From NCBI RefSeq assembly GCF_000002235.5, contig NW_022145607.1:1758001-1822000 (forward strand): DNA of 64,000 bases, written 5' to 3'. The position numbers and the translations under genes were made by a program. Below are positions 1 to 9,995 of the stretch, piece by piece. Position 1 is the stretch's first letter. Each line of letters opens with the position of its first letter. The DNA is from Strongylocentrotus purpuratus (taxonomy: Eukaryota; Echinodermata; Echinoidea; Camarodonta; Strongylocentrotidae). The notes under the pieces were generated by a model that was given only the letters and a program-made list of their open reading frames with translations, made no database searches and was not told the DNA's origin.

Positions 1-100
1 TACGTCTGGGGACCGACCTTTAAACGTCACCATCCGAAAGACGTGACTCAGTTTCGAACCTGCGTCCCCGTTCTCAGCGTTTCATGTTTGTGTTTTTAAA
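1..100 (-). repeat. Possible SINE-like fragment at the window edge
   Basis: A GTTCGAA-like core near base 55 on either strand and the phrase 'catccgaaagacg' resemble the non-tRNA part of invertebrate SINEs. The fragment is cut by the window edge, so neither family nor boundaries can be fixed. Confidence 0.2.
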
Positions 101-111
101 CACGTTTATTT

Positions 112-272
112 TTAATTTAAGCACCTACAAAAATGAAAAATCGAATCTCTTCGTTCCCGTTTGTATTATTTTTGTAATCCTTTGTAAACTGCAAAGTGTT
201 CCATATTAATTTTATTTCACAGTTTTGTGTTAAAGAATTTGAATTTGAATTTGAATTTGAATTTGAATTTAT
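112..272. repeat. Dispersed repeat fragment ending in a (GAATTT)n microsatellite
   Basis: Bases about 130-235 match 9,360-9,470, including the shared phrase 'gcaaagtgttccat'. Here the segment ends in six GAATTT units at 235-270. A short A/T-rich tandem tail of this kind is typical at the 3' end of CR1-like LINEs, so this may be a LINE 3' end. No reading frame is supported. Confidence 0.45.
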
Positions 273-900
273 TAACAACAACACATCACAATAATGACAG
301 TACATATGAACAATCATACAATGCAAAAAAATAATAATACTGATACATGTATACATAACATAAGAGTAATGTCGATTGAACAGTAATGGTTTTAAAACGA
401 TATTTTTTAGACATACATCTGCATACTATTAAATGTACAAAGATATTACTATGTTTAGGTGAAGTTGTTAATGGGAACTAGAAGTTAGCACAAGTGCTAG
501 TCGAGCCTAGTTCCATTCTTTGGCAAGTTTTTTTTTTCTGTTAATTTGTTTTTACATATGAATGTAAAACTTGATTGTTTTGTATTTACATATATACAGC
601 AAAATAATACAATATCATGTAACTTTTTTCTTTACTAAAATGAAAAAATAAAAATAAAAAAGCTTAAGCGTAAAGCATTATAATGAAAGAAAACAAATCT
701 TTGAAGAAATAAAATCATTAATGTGTTCATAAACATGAAAAGGATGTATTAATAAAAATAATCATACACATGTACGTACATGCACAAATCCTGTAAAAGC
801 TTAAGGCCGCTATAATCGTTAACAAGGGAGTGTATACATATATAAAAGGAAGACAAGTAATATAAAAGGAAAATACGAAGGGGATGGGATTGAGCCCACG
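273..900. other. No gene seen; AT-rich flank of a LINE
   Basis: AT-rich, with stops in all frames. It lies 3' of the minus-strand LINE that ends near 901, so part may be that element's 3' untranslated region. No other structure was recognised. Confidence 0.4.
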
Positions 901-1371
901 TCATTTACATTGAAGGTAGGTGGAAAGATGTCTCCGAAAAGATAACCTTGATGTTTTTAATCTAATTTCATCTGGCAGATCATTCCACAGCTTTGTTCCT
1001 ACAAACGAAATACAAAATTGCCCGTGCGTTGTCTTACATTTTGGTTGATAAAGTAAGCCACTTTCTTTTCTCCTAGTTGCATATCTATGCTGTATCATCT
1101 GACAATAATCCACTAAAGAGTGTGGTAAAAAACCTTTTACCAAATCGTACATAAATGTTGATACAAGAAGTTCATGAAGTTGAAAAATATTTAAAATGTT
1201 TAGACTTTGGAAAAGAGCTTTGGAGTCTGTTCTAAGTGGACTGAATGTAATGGCTCTCATTGCCATTTTTTGACTTAAATATATACAATTTAGATTACTT
1301 TTGTAAGTGCTCCCCCATACTTCTACTCCATAAGAGAGGTGAGGCTGTATAAAAGCCTTATATAATAACAC
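901..1371 (-). pseudogene. C-terminal region of a CR1/L2/Jockey-type LINE ORF2
   Basis: The 156-residue frame is the region that follows the RT thumb in CR1/L2/Jockey-group non-LTR retrotransposons. Visible blocks are PHLSYGVEVWG near residues 10-20, a YATRR block near 96, and FVGTKLWNDLPDEIR near 124-138, followed by a short FxxxLxxYL end. It contains none of the RT catalytic motifs. Upstream in element order (higher coordinates) it abuts a homopolymer-rich insert at 1,373-1,665. Beyond that lies the endonuclease-RT linker of what looks like the same element. It is therefore the tail of a broken copy, not a gene. The exact clade is uncertain. Confidence 0.8.
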
Positions 1372-1372
1372 A

Positions 1373-1665
1373 CAGGCGCGTACGCAGGGGGGGGGGGGGG
1401 TGTTTGGGGGTTAAACACCCCCCTTTGGTATTTTTACATGTGTAAACCCCCCTAAAAAAAACCTAAACCCCCCCCCCCCTTTGGGTTTTTTTTTTTTTTT
1501 TTCAACGGAGCAAAATGTAAAATTTTCAAATTTCGAGACCAAAAAAAAAAAAAAAAAAAGTGTCCTCTTACCCCCCCCCCCCCCCCCCCCCCCCCCCCGC
1601 TTATTCAGCGGTCGGTTGAGTCGTTGCGATTTTTTTGGGACCAAAAAAAAAAAAAAAAGTGTCCG
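1373..1665. mobile_element. Homopolymer-rich insert with a CAGGCGCG-like end
   Basis: The segment begins CAGGCGCGTACGCAGGGG at 1,373. It then carries long runs of G, C, A and T, including the palindromic 'gtttgggggttaaacacccc'. Similar starts (CAGGCGCGGATCCAG) bound the polypyrimidine elements that end at 24,841, 38,143 and 42,201 in opposite orientation. It separates two parts of one LINE and is probably a non-autonomous DNA element. No coding sequence is present, and the far end is unclear because it merges into poly-C and poly-A. Confidence 0.5.
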
Positions 1666-1666
1666 C

Positions 1667-2400
1667 TTACCCTGTAAAGTCAGAATTCACTGGTGGCATT
1701 TCCTTTGCCAGCTTTGGACCTATGTTTACAACAAAGTTGTTAAATTCGTTAGCTATTTCATTGTCAGAAGTTATCACTCTATTTTCTCCACCACCTGAGC
1801 TTAATAATTTCTCTACATTGGTCACTTTATTTTTGACATTTCCACCACTCAACAACTCGTTAATTGTTCTCCACATTTTACGACTATCATTCTTATTAAT
1901 GAAGAAGAGGTTACTATAATATTGTCTCTTTGCATTTCGTAGAACTGTAGTTAGAACAATATCTATACCTCTTGTATTCTTCCTCGTCTTTCTGTTGGAA
2001 ATTTGATGCCTTTAGTTTAAAATACAACTTGTGCTTCTTCTTGACTGATTTTAAAATAGCATTAGTCATCCATGGTTTTCTCCCAGCATTTTCCCCCTTT
2101 TTTAGGTTCTTCGAATTTGATGATATAATTGGTGCATGCTTGTCACAGACTTGCGTAAACAAGTCGTAAAATACAGAGTACGACTCATTTAATTTTGTAC
2201 AACCACTTACATTGTTCCAATCAATTTTACCTAGATCATCATGGAATTTATTAATATCATAATTTCTGAAGGTACGAAACACAGACTTTTTGTGGCTTGT
2301 TTTACTTGCCTTTCTAAGATGCTCAAATGCAACAAAGATAGGGAAATGATCTGATATATCAGTTTCTATAACTCCAGCATGAAGAAAAAATTATTTGTCA
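1667..2400 (-). pseudogene. LINE endonuclease end and endonuclease-RT linker, truncated
   Basis: Read on the minus strand, 2,400-2,283 encodes an endonuclease terminus with ETDISDHFPIF. This runs into 2,282-1,914 (FRNYDINKFHDDL, then DKHAPI and KPWMTNAI) and, after a frame change near 1,900, into 1,876-1,667 (MWRTINELL to PVNSDFTG). These blocks are the standard order between the APE endonuclease and RT of CR1/L2-type LINEs. The roughly 300-codon RT core that should follow is absent. The next sequence is homopolymer insert, then the C terminus at 901-1,371. The element is 5'-truncated, frameshifted and internally deleted. Confidence 0.75.
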
Positions 2401-2861
2401 GAGTACTATTTAAATCAAAGTCAGTATAACATATAGATTTTGAAAATGAATGAGAATGGCAACTGTATACAAATTCTCAAAATAAAATCATATATATAAC
2501 AGTTGGAAGAAAAAGACAACAAATTTAATAAATAAAGCATATTAACATCAAAGCACAACGATAAACGAGTAAAACTAACAATGTGAAATAAGTTACGATA
2601 AAAAAACAAAAACCTAATCTTTCATGTTGCCTTGCTTTGTAAAAATACAAATAGATATGCAAATTTTTTACATATTTAATAAAGTGAGAGAAAAAATAGA
2701 GTATAACATCAAATATGACGACAAATATATATAGTAAAGGTAAGACCATATTAAAGGTAAATAATGATACAATATATGAAGTTTAAATGACCTTTGTATT
2801 AAAAAACAGGAAGTGAGACACCGCTCATATAATATTGTAAAAGTGCAAGAAAGGTCAGATT
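2401..2861. other. No gene seen; AT-rich spacer between two LINEs
   Basis: Very AT-rich, with only short accidental frames and no recognisable repeat. It may be 3' untranslated sequence of the LINE whose coding end lies near 2,862. Confidence 0.4.
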
Positions 2862-3393
2862 TCACAATGTTTTGCAAGATAGAGGATTCATGATAAAATT
2901 GACAGAGAACCTATAAATCTCCCAGATCCAATTTAGTAGATACAAATTTAAAATGAGTTTGAGAAAATTTAAAAACATGTTACTTCTCTGATTCCATTCG
3001 TTTAAATACATATTGATAGTTAAACAAAGTCGGGCTTCCACTGTAAGTTTGTTCCACACTTTAACGCCATAATTCACGAAAGTGTTAGAATAAAATTCAG
3101 TATTGCACTTAAAAGGTTTCAACAGATTCTTATTACTATTTCGAGTTGTGCGTTGCATAGCATCATCTAGTCGTACACATTTTATCAGACATAGCTGGAG
3201 GAGCTAAATTAGTAATACATTTAAAAACCAGACAACAATTGGCCTTGTCGAACAATTCATTTAGAGTTGGCCATTTTAGGCCATCTAAGACCTTTCGCGA
3301 CGGAATGTGCCAAGATTGTCTAGAAATAATATAAGCTGCTCTTTTATGAAGTTTATTTAGCATCGTTAGTCTTTCTTTATCAGCCGTTGTCAC
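2862..3393 (-). pseudogene. C-terminal end of the interrupted CR1/L2 LINE ORF2
   Basis: The first part (3,393-3,163) contains DKERLTMLNKLHKRAAYII, then WPTLNELFDKANCCLVFK and a LAPPAMSD block. After a frame break near 3,160, 3,158-2,990 continues with TRNSNKNLLKP, then FYSNTFVNYGVKVWNKLTVEAR. These are the conserved post-RT blocks (QKRAARII, LF-ANC-LVYKCL, F-Y-GAKLWN-LP). It resumes the reading seen at 4,515 on the other side of the RTE insertion, where the thumb text ends VDMLN. Confidence 0.75.
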
Positions 3394-4514
3394 TGCAGGA
3401 TGAAGGCCTCATCATGATGTCTCCAAATGCCTCTGTTCAGCGCCTGTTGATACCAATTTGTCTCTCCCCAGAACTGTTGCAGCTCGTCTCGCCATATTTT
3501 TCTTTGACGTCCCCTGTTTCGTTTTCCCTCATATGGTGTCCAGTGAGTGATTGCTGAGCTCCAGCGATTGTCATTCCTAAGGCTAATGTAGCCCGCCCAA
3601 TTCCATTTCCTTCTTTTCACTGTTTCAAGGATGTCCTGGACTTTTGTCTGTTCCCTGATCCATTTGTTCGTTTTTCTGTCTTTGTATGTGATGCTTAGAA
3701 TACTTCTTTTCATGTTGTGTTGAGAGGCTGCTAGTTTTCTTTCCAATTTTGATGTTAGTGTCCATGTTTCTGCAGCGTATGAAATTGCTGGGATGATGCA
3801 CTGGTCATATACTTTCTTTTTCAGGCATAATGGAAGTTTGCCTTTTATGATGGTGCTGTATCTGCCAAAGGCTTGCCATCCAGCTTTGATTCTTCTTCTT
3901 ATTTCGTTATCTTGATTTTTGTCTTGGAGGGAGAAACGATGCTCTAAGTAAATATACTCCTCTACTTGCTCCATTCTGGTACCGTTTACTTGGATTTGTT
4001 TTGGATCTTTGGCTGATCCTGCCATGACTTTATTCTTCTTCATTTTCATTTTGAGGCCTGTTAGTCGACTTGCATCGTCCAGTTCTTGCAGCATTATTTC
4101 GAGGTCGTTTAGGTTGTGAGATATGATGACAATATTGTCTGCAAATCTTAAGTGACTCATGTTTTCCCCGTTTATGTTGATTCCCTGTGATGACCAGTCT
4201 AATGTTTTGAAGATGCTCTCTAGGCAAGAAGTGAAGAATTTTGGTGAGCCGGTGTCTCTCTGTCTAACTCCCTTTCTTATCATGATTTTGTTGCTGGCCT
4301 TGTGCATTTTGACATTGTTGTAGCAGTCTGAATAAATGTCTTTAAAGATTTTGATGTATGCGTTGTTGATTCCTTGGTCGTGAAGTGCCTTCAGTACTGC
4401 ATAGGTTTCTACGGAATCAAATGCCTTTTCGTAGTCTACGAATGCTACGCATAGAGGGATGTTGAACTCTTGGCATTTTTCTTTCAGTTGATTAATGGTG
4501 TGGATGTGGTCCAT
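3390..4514 (-). pseudogene. RTE-clade LINE, RT to C terminus, open but 5'-truncated
   Basis: An uninterrupted 374-codon frame begins inside the RT. FVDYEKAFDSV (residues 25-35) carries the first catalytic Asp. GVRQRDTGSPKFF (82-94) is the RTE-specific form of the GxxQGxxxSPxLF block. The FADD box reads FADN (124-127). The C-terminal part has YIYLEHRFS (usually YLGH/YLGQ), AAETWTLT, and a final WRDELQQFWG, then WYQQALNRGIWRHHDEAF, which are RTE hallmarks. The stop falls right at the 3' junction with the host LINE, as expected for RTE elements with almost no 3' UTR. The second Asp of the catalytic pair is Asn, so this copy should be inactive although its frame is open. Confidence 0.85.
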
Positions 4515-4895
4515 AGTTTAGCATATCGACATTACATTTAAATCGACTAGACCATACAGTGCAGCAATAAAGAGCATGCGGTAATACATAGCCCCAGTAC
4601 AATTGTTTTAGTTGATATTGAGTTAAAGATTCACGGAGCCTGCGTACAATTCCCAGTTTCTGTTTAATTAAGAGGGGGATGTTTTCAACATGTTTACTAA
4701 ATGTGAGATTTACGTCAATAGTAACACCCAGTCATAACTTTTATAGGCTGAGACACACTCCAGTCGCTTACCGCTTACACCAACCTTTAAGGTCGTATCA
4801 TCATAAGTACTAATCCTTTGGTGTGAACCCACCAACATGACTTAAGTCTTGTCTGTGTTTAAAATCACTTTGTTCATCAATGTCCATTCATGGAG
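4515..4895 (-). pseudogene. RT thumb remnant of the CR1/L2 LINE
   Basis: Reverse-strand translation gives LGVTIDVNLTFSKHV, then LLIKQKLGIVRRLRES and LYWGYVLPHALYCCTVWSS, the usual thumb and post-RT blocks. Several stops occur before them (for example around a VGGFTPKD segment). The reading is cut at about 4,515 by the RTE copy and resumes at 3,393. Confidence 0.7.
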
Positions 4896-6056
4896 TTAAC
4901 ACATTGTGTGATTCAATTTATTTTGAATCTCTTGGATAGATGTTCCACTTACAGACAGTGTTGCATCGTATGTATACATATACACACTACATGAACTTAA
5001 ATACTGGGGTAGATCATTAATCAGAATAATAAATAGAAGCGGCCCTAATACCGAGCCCTGAGGCACGCCTGAGCGAACATCCCTCTCAACCGAGGATTTA
5101 TCTTGAATAGTAACAAATTGCTTTCGATTTACTAAATAGGACTGGAACCAATGTATGCTCTCTTCAGGACAACCATATTGAGCAAGTTTATGTAGCAGAA
5201 TTGAGTGATTTACCGTCTCAAAAGCTTTTCTAAAATCAACATAAAAAGCAAGACCATTAACAATTCCATTATCTACATTGCTAGCCCAATGATCGATCAT
5301 GCATAACAATGCCGTTTCACAAAGATGTCCTGGTCGAAACCCGAATTGGTTTTCACAAAGTTTATTATTCTGTAATAAATACTGGTACAGATGCTTGTGG
5401 ACAGCCCTTTCTAGTACCTTTGATACTACAGAGAGTAGAGATATCGGTCTATAATTCTCAACTTTACTTTTGATCCCAGACTTATGGATGGGCTGAATTT
5501 GAGCTAATTTCAAGGATTCGGGCACGGACTGAGTTGATAAAGAAAAATTAAACATGTAAGTTACGCTTTCAATCGAAATCGGGACCTCACATATAAGTTT
5601 AAGTAGTTTAGTTGGCATACCGTCAGGACCTGTTGCTTTCTTAGACGACATTTGAGATAATTCGTTAAAAACAATCTCAGACGTAATGTATGGGAGATGA
5701 AATTGATCATCGCCATCATGTTCTGCATTGGAATAATTATACAAATTCTGACTCTCATTTCTTCTTAATTCTCTAATGCCTTCTATACCATCTACATCAT
5801 TAGTAGTCAAATTTGTGATGGATTCGATAAGATAATCATTCAAGCAGTTTGCTACATTTAGTGGATTTGAAACAGTGTCACCATCAATTTCTAGACTGAT
5901 TTCATTTCTCGGCCTTGCTTTGGTAATGACCTTTAAGGTGCTCCAAAGTGACTTTGTATTACCAAATTTATTTTGCAATAATCTATTTATATGCTCAAAC
6001 CTTGCCAATCGTATGTTTTTAGTAATACAATTTTGACATGTGTATATTTGTTCCAC
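4896..6056 (-). pseudogene. Reverse transcriptase domain of the CR1/L2 LINE
   Basis: The 386-codon frame shows RT blocks in order. These are ATGPDGMPTKLLK (141-153), IQPIHKSG (187-194), NYRPISLLSVVSKVLER (201-217), NQFGFRPGH (236-244), FYVDFRKAFETVNH (271-284, first catalytic Asp at 274), and GVPQGSVLGPLLFIILINDL (330-349). The YADD catalytic box has decayed to YTYD at 361-364, losing the essential first Asp. The frame stops just after. It lies directly downstream of an endonuclease-RT linker with about 200 bp of disrupted coding sequence between. Confidence 0.88.
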
Positions 6057-6258
6057 ATAGAATTACTACCACTTCTTATAGCTTGTCTATAGTACGAATC
6101 ACGTCTTTTCATTAGTTCGATAATGTCACCTGTAACCCAGGGACAAGGGTTAGATCTCATAGATTTCTGTTTTGGGGGGCATGCATATTAACAGCTGCCA
6201 TAAACACAGCATACCACTTGCTCCAGGCCTCCGTTGCATCAGTCATGGACAAATTGGT
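6057..6258 (-). pseudogene. Disrupted endonuclease-RT linker of the CR1/L2 LINE
   Basis: Short stretches of coding match, such as WYAVFMAAVNMHAP read on the minus strand, correspond to the W--F------D--AP linker block. Stops and frame changes break it. It joins the endonuclease frame (6,259-7,116) to the RT frame (4,896-6,056). Confidence 0.6.
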
Positions 6259-7116
6259 TTAAAAAGGCATTATAGATAACGAACTGAGGAAAATATTTTT
6301 GTTAAATTTAGGATAACTACGATATTTTATCACATTCATTTTACTTTCATTATGTTTATTACTGCCAATCACTGTATATACCATTAAGTGGTCACTGAGA
6401 TGGGTTTTTATAATACCACATTTAATATGTTCTTCCGGACAGCTAGTGTAAATATGATATATCAAAGTTTGCGTTACCAAAGTAATACGTGTTGGTGACT
6501 TAATTATTTGGTGCATGAGAAATCCTGTCACAGCTGACTTTAATCTTTGAGTAGATGAATCACAATTCGAAGAGAGTTGATCACAATTAAAATCGCAAAG
6601 TATAATGATTTCTTCACTTCGAATGATTGCGTTATTCAACATGTCATCAAGCCTGTCAAAAAATTCAAGAGATGAATTTGGCGGCCTATACAAAGTACAC
6701 AATAAAACTGGTTTAGAAAGAAAATTGCATTTCATCCGTATCCACAAACATTCAATTTCTGTTTCCAAATCTAAACATTGAGAATAGTGAATATTATTTT
6801 TAATGTATATTACCACTCCACCACCATGTCTTGTACGGTCTTTGCGTATTATATCGAAGCCCTCGATATAAATGTCATTGTCCAATATCGTCATGTCACA
6901 GTCGGACTCTGATATCGTAATAATATCAAAGGGATATTTCTTTACCATGAATCTCAATTGATCTATTTTAGCAGGAAGGGAGTTTATATTCAAATGACCT
7001 AATCGGATCCCAATGTCTGAAATAACTGGAATACATCCATTTACTAACTCAATGTCTTCATGACTATTGTATAATCTCTGTGACTGTTGAGGAGTCTCCG
7101 GGCTGTTTGAGAACAA
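6259..7116 (-). pseudogene. APE-type endonuclease domain of the CR1/L2 LINE
   Basis: The 285-codon frame contains the endonuclease blocks of CR1/L2 elements. These are LGHLNINSLPAKIDQLR near residue 40 (Asn of the active site), IITISES near 65 (SET-type Glu), RKDRTRHGGGVVIYIK near 90, LLCTLYRPPNS near 140, ILCDFNCDQL near 172 (the GDFN block with Gly replaced by Cys), and THLSDHLMVY near 243 (SDH catalytic dyad). The family nicks target DNA to prime reverse transcription. The frame overlaps ORF1 by about 70 bp and ends in a frameshift before the linker. Confidence 0.85.
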
Positions 7117-7873
7117 TCTAGCCAGTCTCGTGTGAAAACACGGTCGGACGCTTTCTTGCGGAATCTCGCTTTGCTCGTCGTCTGAAAAGACGGAGCATCA
7201 GAATATTGAGATTGGAGCCGAGGATGTTCGTTATCCAATCTAGCCGGATCAGAAACAGAAACAGTAGCTGATGGAAACTGGTCACGATGAAATACAGGGC
7301 GGGATCCTCGAAGATATGCGATGATATTCACTGCCAATACACGTACACCGTAGCCGTTTAAGTGTACGCCATCAGCGGCGAGATGTGTGTCAGCCGTGAT
7401 GTTTTCATTGTCCACGACTCCCCAGCTGCGGCGATTGGCTATAATTTTCAACATTTCATTGACACTGCGCACTTTCTCGAACTCGCTTGCTGATTCTCCG
7501 CGACAATGGATTATTGTCGAGACACTTAAACTCAAGTTTTGCAACTATTTCATCTGCGTCGTGTCAAGTCGAACCTAATTTGGGGGTTATCCGCGCCATC
7601 TTGGGCCTGTGTATCACTTAGTACCGGGTAGTCATATATGGTAACAAAATGCTCACATATAAACTTGTCAAGATGAGGTAGAATATGACACAATAATTCT
7701 GTAACATAGTCTATACGGTTATCTCCACCGTGTTTTCCATAGCGTTCGTATGAACTGTGAAGTTGTGGTATGGCTATACGTAGACCAACCGTAGTTATAT
7801 ATTTCGGAAGTTTGTAATGAAAACTCTCAGCTCCTGGATTGCCGGAGTGGGTATTCGACTTTAATTGTGTCAT
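7117..7873 (-). pseudogene. ORF1 of the LINE: SGNH/esterase-like domain, frameshifted
   Basis: Two frames, 7,873-7,550 and 7,544-7,044, read as one protein with a break at about 7,547. The second frame contains VRSVNEMLKIIANRRSWG, then NITADTHLAADGVHLNGYG. The DGVHLN motif matches catalytic block V (Asp-x-x-His) of SGNH/GDSL hydrolases. Esterase-like ORF1 proteins are known from CR1-group LINEs, and the position just upstream of the endonuclease fits. The earlier blocks (GDS and GxND) were not found, so the N-terminal half is either divergent or damaged. The basic Arg/Lys-rich end (TTSKARFRKKASDRVFTR) fits a nucleic-acid-binding ORF1 tail. Confidence 0.6.
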
Positions 7874-8831
7874 TGCGTCCTACAGTGATGATATACTAGT
7901 ACATATAAGTCTCTCAATAAAAGTTTCTTAAGAAAATACAGTGATCACAGTGTATCATGCATATATAAGCTCACCCCATCATAAAATGTCACAGGTGGGA
8001 CCAAGACTCTAGTCCGGCATTATTATTATTATTCATTTGACCAATCGGAAAACATACAGTGAGTATAACAATCAGATAATACATAGAAATATCATAATGC
8101 ATACACACAGCTTTAGGGAATTGGAGAGGAGAGAGAGAGAATGATACAATCTGCTGGTCAGGGATGACAAAAGCTATTGAAATCGCTATTACTTGAAAGC
8201 ATGTCACCCCCAATCTTTCTATATGCACCAGGTTCACAAAATCACAAATTGCACAAGAAAACACAAAATAACAGTAGTACATCTGCATCCAACTTAATTT
8301 GGCGTTTTCACGGTGATATTTCACTTTGCGAATCAATATAACAGGTGTTCTGATTTACCCTCGATTAAAAGCACACGTTTTCCTTAAAGAGTAGTGTGGT
8401 TGAGGACTGGTTTGTGACCGCTCTGCCTTCTTGTTTTATTCATAGATCATGAGCCAAGTCCTTCATTCGTATTTCCCCACTACTCCCTCAGTCAACAGGT
8501 CAATATCTAGAAAGTATTATCATCTTCGTTGTCCATAATGCCAAGAGTATGGATTAGATCAATCAAAAACATATTCATCACCTCTGTCGTTACCTATCAG
8601 TTGTGAATAAACACCATTATATCGGTCCCAAAGAATCGATAGACTACTGAAATTAGTTCATATTTTAGGGGTCAAGACTTGTACCTTATTACAAAATAAA
8701 TGTTGTTGTGTTAAATTATTTTCAAAGTGGCGACGATATCAATACAATTTTAAACATATAGCTGAATTTTGAATATATTTTTAATGGGTTGTTATTAATA
8801 TTAATTCATCATAATGTTGCTATCATAACAG
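7874..8831. other. No gene seen between the LINE and the LRR exons
   Basis: Contains a short AG microsatellite near 8,130 and otherwise unstructured AT-rich DNA. No upstream LRR, NACHT or death-domain exon was recognised here, so the LRR exons that follow lack a visible 5' gene. Confidence 0.4.
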
Positions 8832-9000
8832 ATTGAGACTCTTGAGATCTACTCTGCTGATCTCATTGAACGTCCCTTGGCATCACGTGATCTCGCTCAG
8901 TTCATCTGTAAGATGACTCATCTGAAGAACCTAACACTCAAAAGTCAGTATCACGATGACTTCTACTCAACATCGTCATCGATGGCATCATCTGCAAAGG
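8832..9000 (+). pseudogene. Frameshifted LRR exon, first copy
   Basis: The stretch is bounded by an AG acceptor (8,830-8,831) and a GT donor (9,001-9,002). It is 169 bp, one base longer than the intact copy at 9,581-9,748. The reading IETLEIYSADLIERP, then DLAQFICKMTHLKNLTLK is fine up to a run of five A near 8,940. After that run the copy-2 frame is lost and the literal frame hits TGA within a few codons. If the extra A is ignored, the rest matches copy 2 (YHDDFYST, then SSMASSAK). This is a tandem duplicate exon killed by a 1-bp insertion. A sequencing or assembly error in the A run is the main alternative. Confidence 0.7.
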
Positions 9001-9580
9001 TACTGATTTGATCATATTTTGTTGGACTCTTAGCAAATCACTTCATGTTTTTGTTATACTGTTGGTGCACTCTTTCCTATATAGTCAAACGCATGTGTAC
9101 AATTTTACTCTCCCTATTGGAATGCCGTTAAGGAGAAGCAGGCAGGAAAAGTTGATCGTTTCAGGAAATGGATGTTAAAAGTGAACTTTCTGTCATAATA
9201 CAAACACAAATTGAAGATTACATGATTGATAGTGAATAATATTTACCATATTTTTCATTTCATATGTCAATTCGAAGTGTTACGGAATTACTTATGGAGA
9301 GACAGCTATTTTAATTGTGAATACTGATGAGACTAAATAGTTTAATTTAAAGACCTACACTAATGATGAATCGAATCAGTCCATCCCTGTTTGTATTATT
9401 CATGTACACTTTTGGAAATTGCAAAGTGTTCCATGTATATTTGTTTTTACAATTTTCTTTAATCAAATGTCTGTATAACGTATTGCTTATGTAAATGAAT
9501 GAGGATGGCAACTGTCTCGTGATGTAAAGTATTTTAATGTCAGCAATTGTTTATACAATACAATGTTGCTATCATAACAG
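9001..9580 (+). repeat. Duplicated intron flank, first copy
   Basis: Bases 9,001-9,240 are a diverged tandem copy of 9,749-10,180, sharing phrases such as 'tttgatcata', 'tatatagtcaaacg' and 'gtgaactttctgtcataata'. The acceptor-side sequence 'caatgttgctatcataacag' before both exons is also duplicated. The unit of about 750 bp therefore covers exon plus flanking intron. Positions 9,360-9,470 match the repeat at 130-235. Confidence 0.65.
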
Positions 9581-9748
9581 ATTGAGACTCTTGACATCGA
9601 CTCTGATGATCTCAGTGAACGGCCCTCGGCATCACGTGATCTCGCTCAGTTCATCTGTAAGATGACTCATCTGAAGGACCTGACACTCAAGGGTCTGTAT
9701 CACGATGACTTCTACTCAACAGCGTCATCGATGGCATCATCTGCAAAG
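9581..9748 (+). CDS. LRR exon of an NLR-like gene (56 codons)
   Basis: An AG acceptor (9,579-9,580) and GT donor (9,749-9,750) bound an exact 168-bp exon that is open for all 56 codons. It begins IETLDIDSDDLSERPSASRD, continues DLAQFICKMTHLKDLTLKG, and ends SSMASSAK. The spacing of Leu/Ile positions (LETLDI, LKDLTLKG) fits two degenerate leucine-rich repeats per exon. A symmetrical phase-0 exon can be added or lost without changing the frame. Such repeat exons are typical of expanded NLR/LRR families in sea urchins (family knowledge). The likely role is ligand sensing in innate immunity. No NACHT or death-fold exon is in the window, so the gene may start upstream or be a fragment. Confidence 0.6.
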
Positions 9749-9811
9749 GTATTGATTTGATCATACATTTTAAGATTTTAAGCAATCACTACATGTTTTG
9801 TTATACTTTAA

Positions 9812-9995
9812 AGGCCGGCTGTACTTGTTCAGCCAGAAGGGATAAGACCACTCGGCGAGGTCACTGGCAGGTGGTTATTTCATTAACTCAGCTTTCAATT
9901 AACATAAGAAAAAGAGGATCATGGGGGACCAACACCGATTGGGGAAGTTTTCTATAAAGAGGGAGCAAGTAGCTACAAGCAGTACAGTGTGGCCT
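9812..9995. mobile_element. MITE flanked by TTAA, in the second copy of the LRR intron
   Basis: TTAA occurs on both sides (9,808-9,811 and 9,996-9,999). The element starts AGGCCGGCTGTACT and ends AGTACAGTGTGGCCT, an imperfect terminal inverted repeat. The first copy of the duplicated intron lacks this 184-bp block, giving a near-empty site. TTAA target duplication is characteristic of piggyBac-type transposition. Confidence 0.65.

Larger units (their letters stand above)
2862..7873 (-). mobile_element. Long CR1/L2-group LINE, interrupted by an RTE insertion
   Basis: On the minus strand the order is: esterase-like ORF1 (7,873-7,117), APE endonuclease (7,116-6,259), linker (6,258-6,057), RT (6,056-4,896), RT thumb remnant (4,895-4,515), foreign RTE insert (4,514-3,394), C terminus (3,393-2,862). 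This is the domain order of a complete CR1/L2-type non-LTR retrotransposon. Several frame breaks and a ruined RT catalytic box show it is dead. The RTE copy inside it must be younger than the host LINE. Confidence 0.8.

Noticed and set aside
1411..1644. Open frames rich in Gly, Pro and Lys across 1.4-1.8 kb
   Set aside because: They are translations of long homopolymer runs and have no codon variety or domain.
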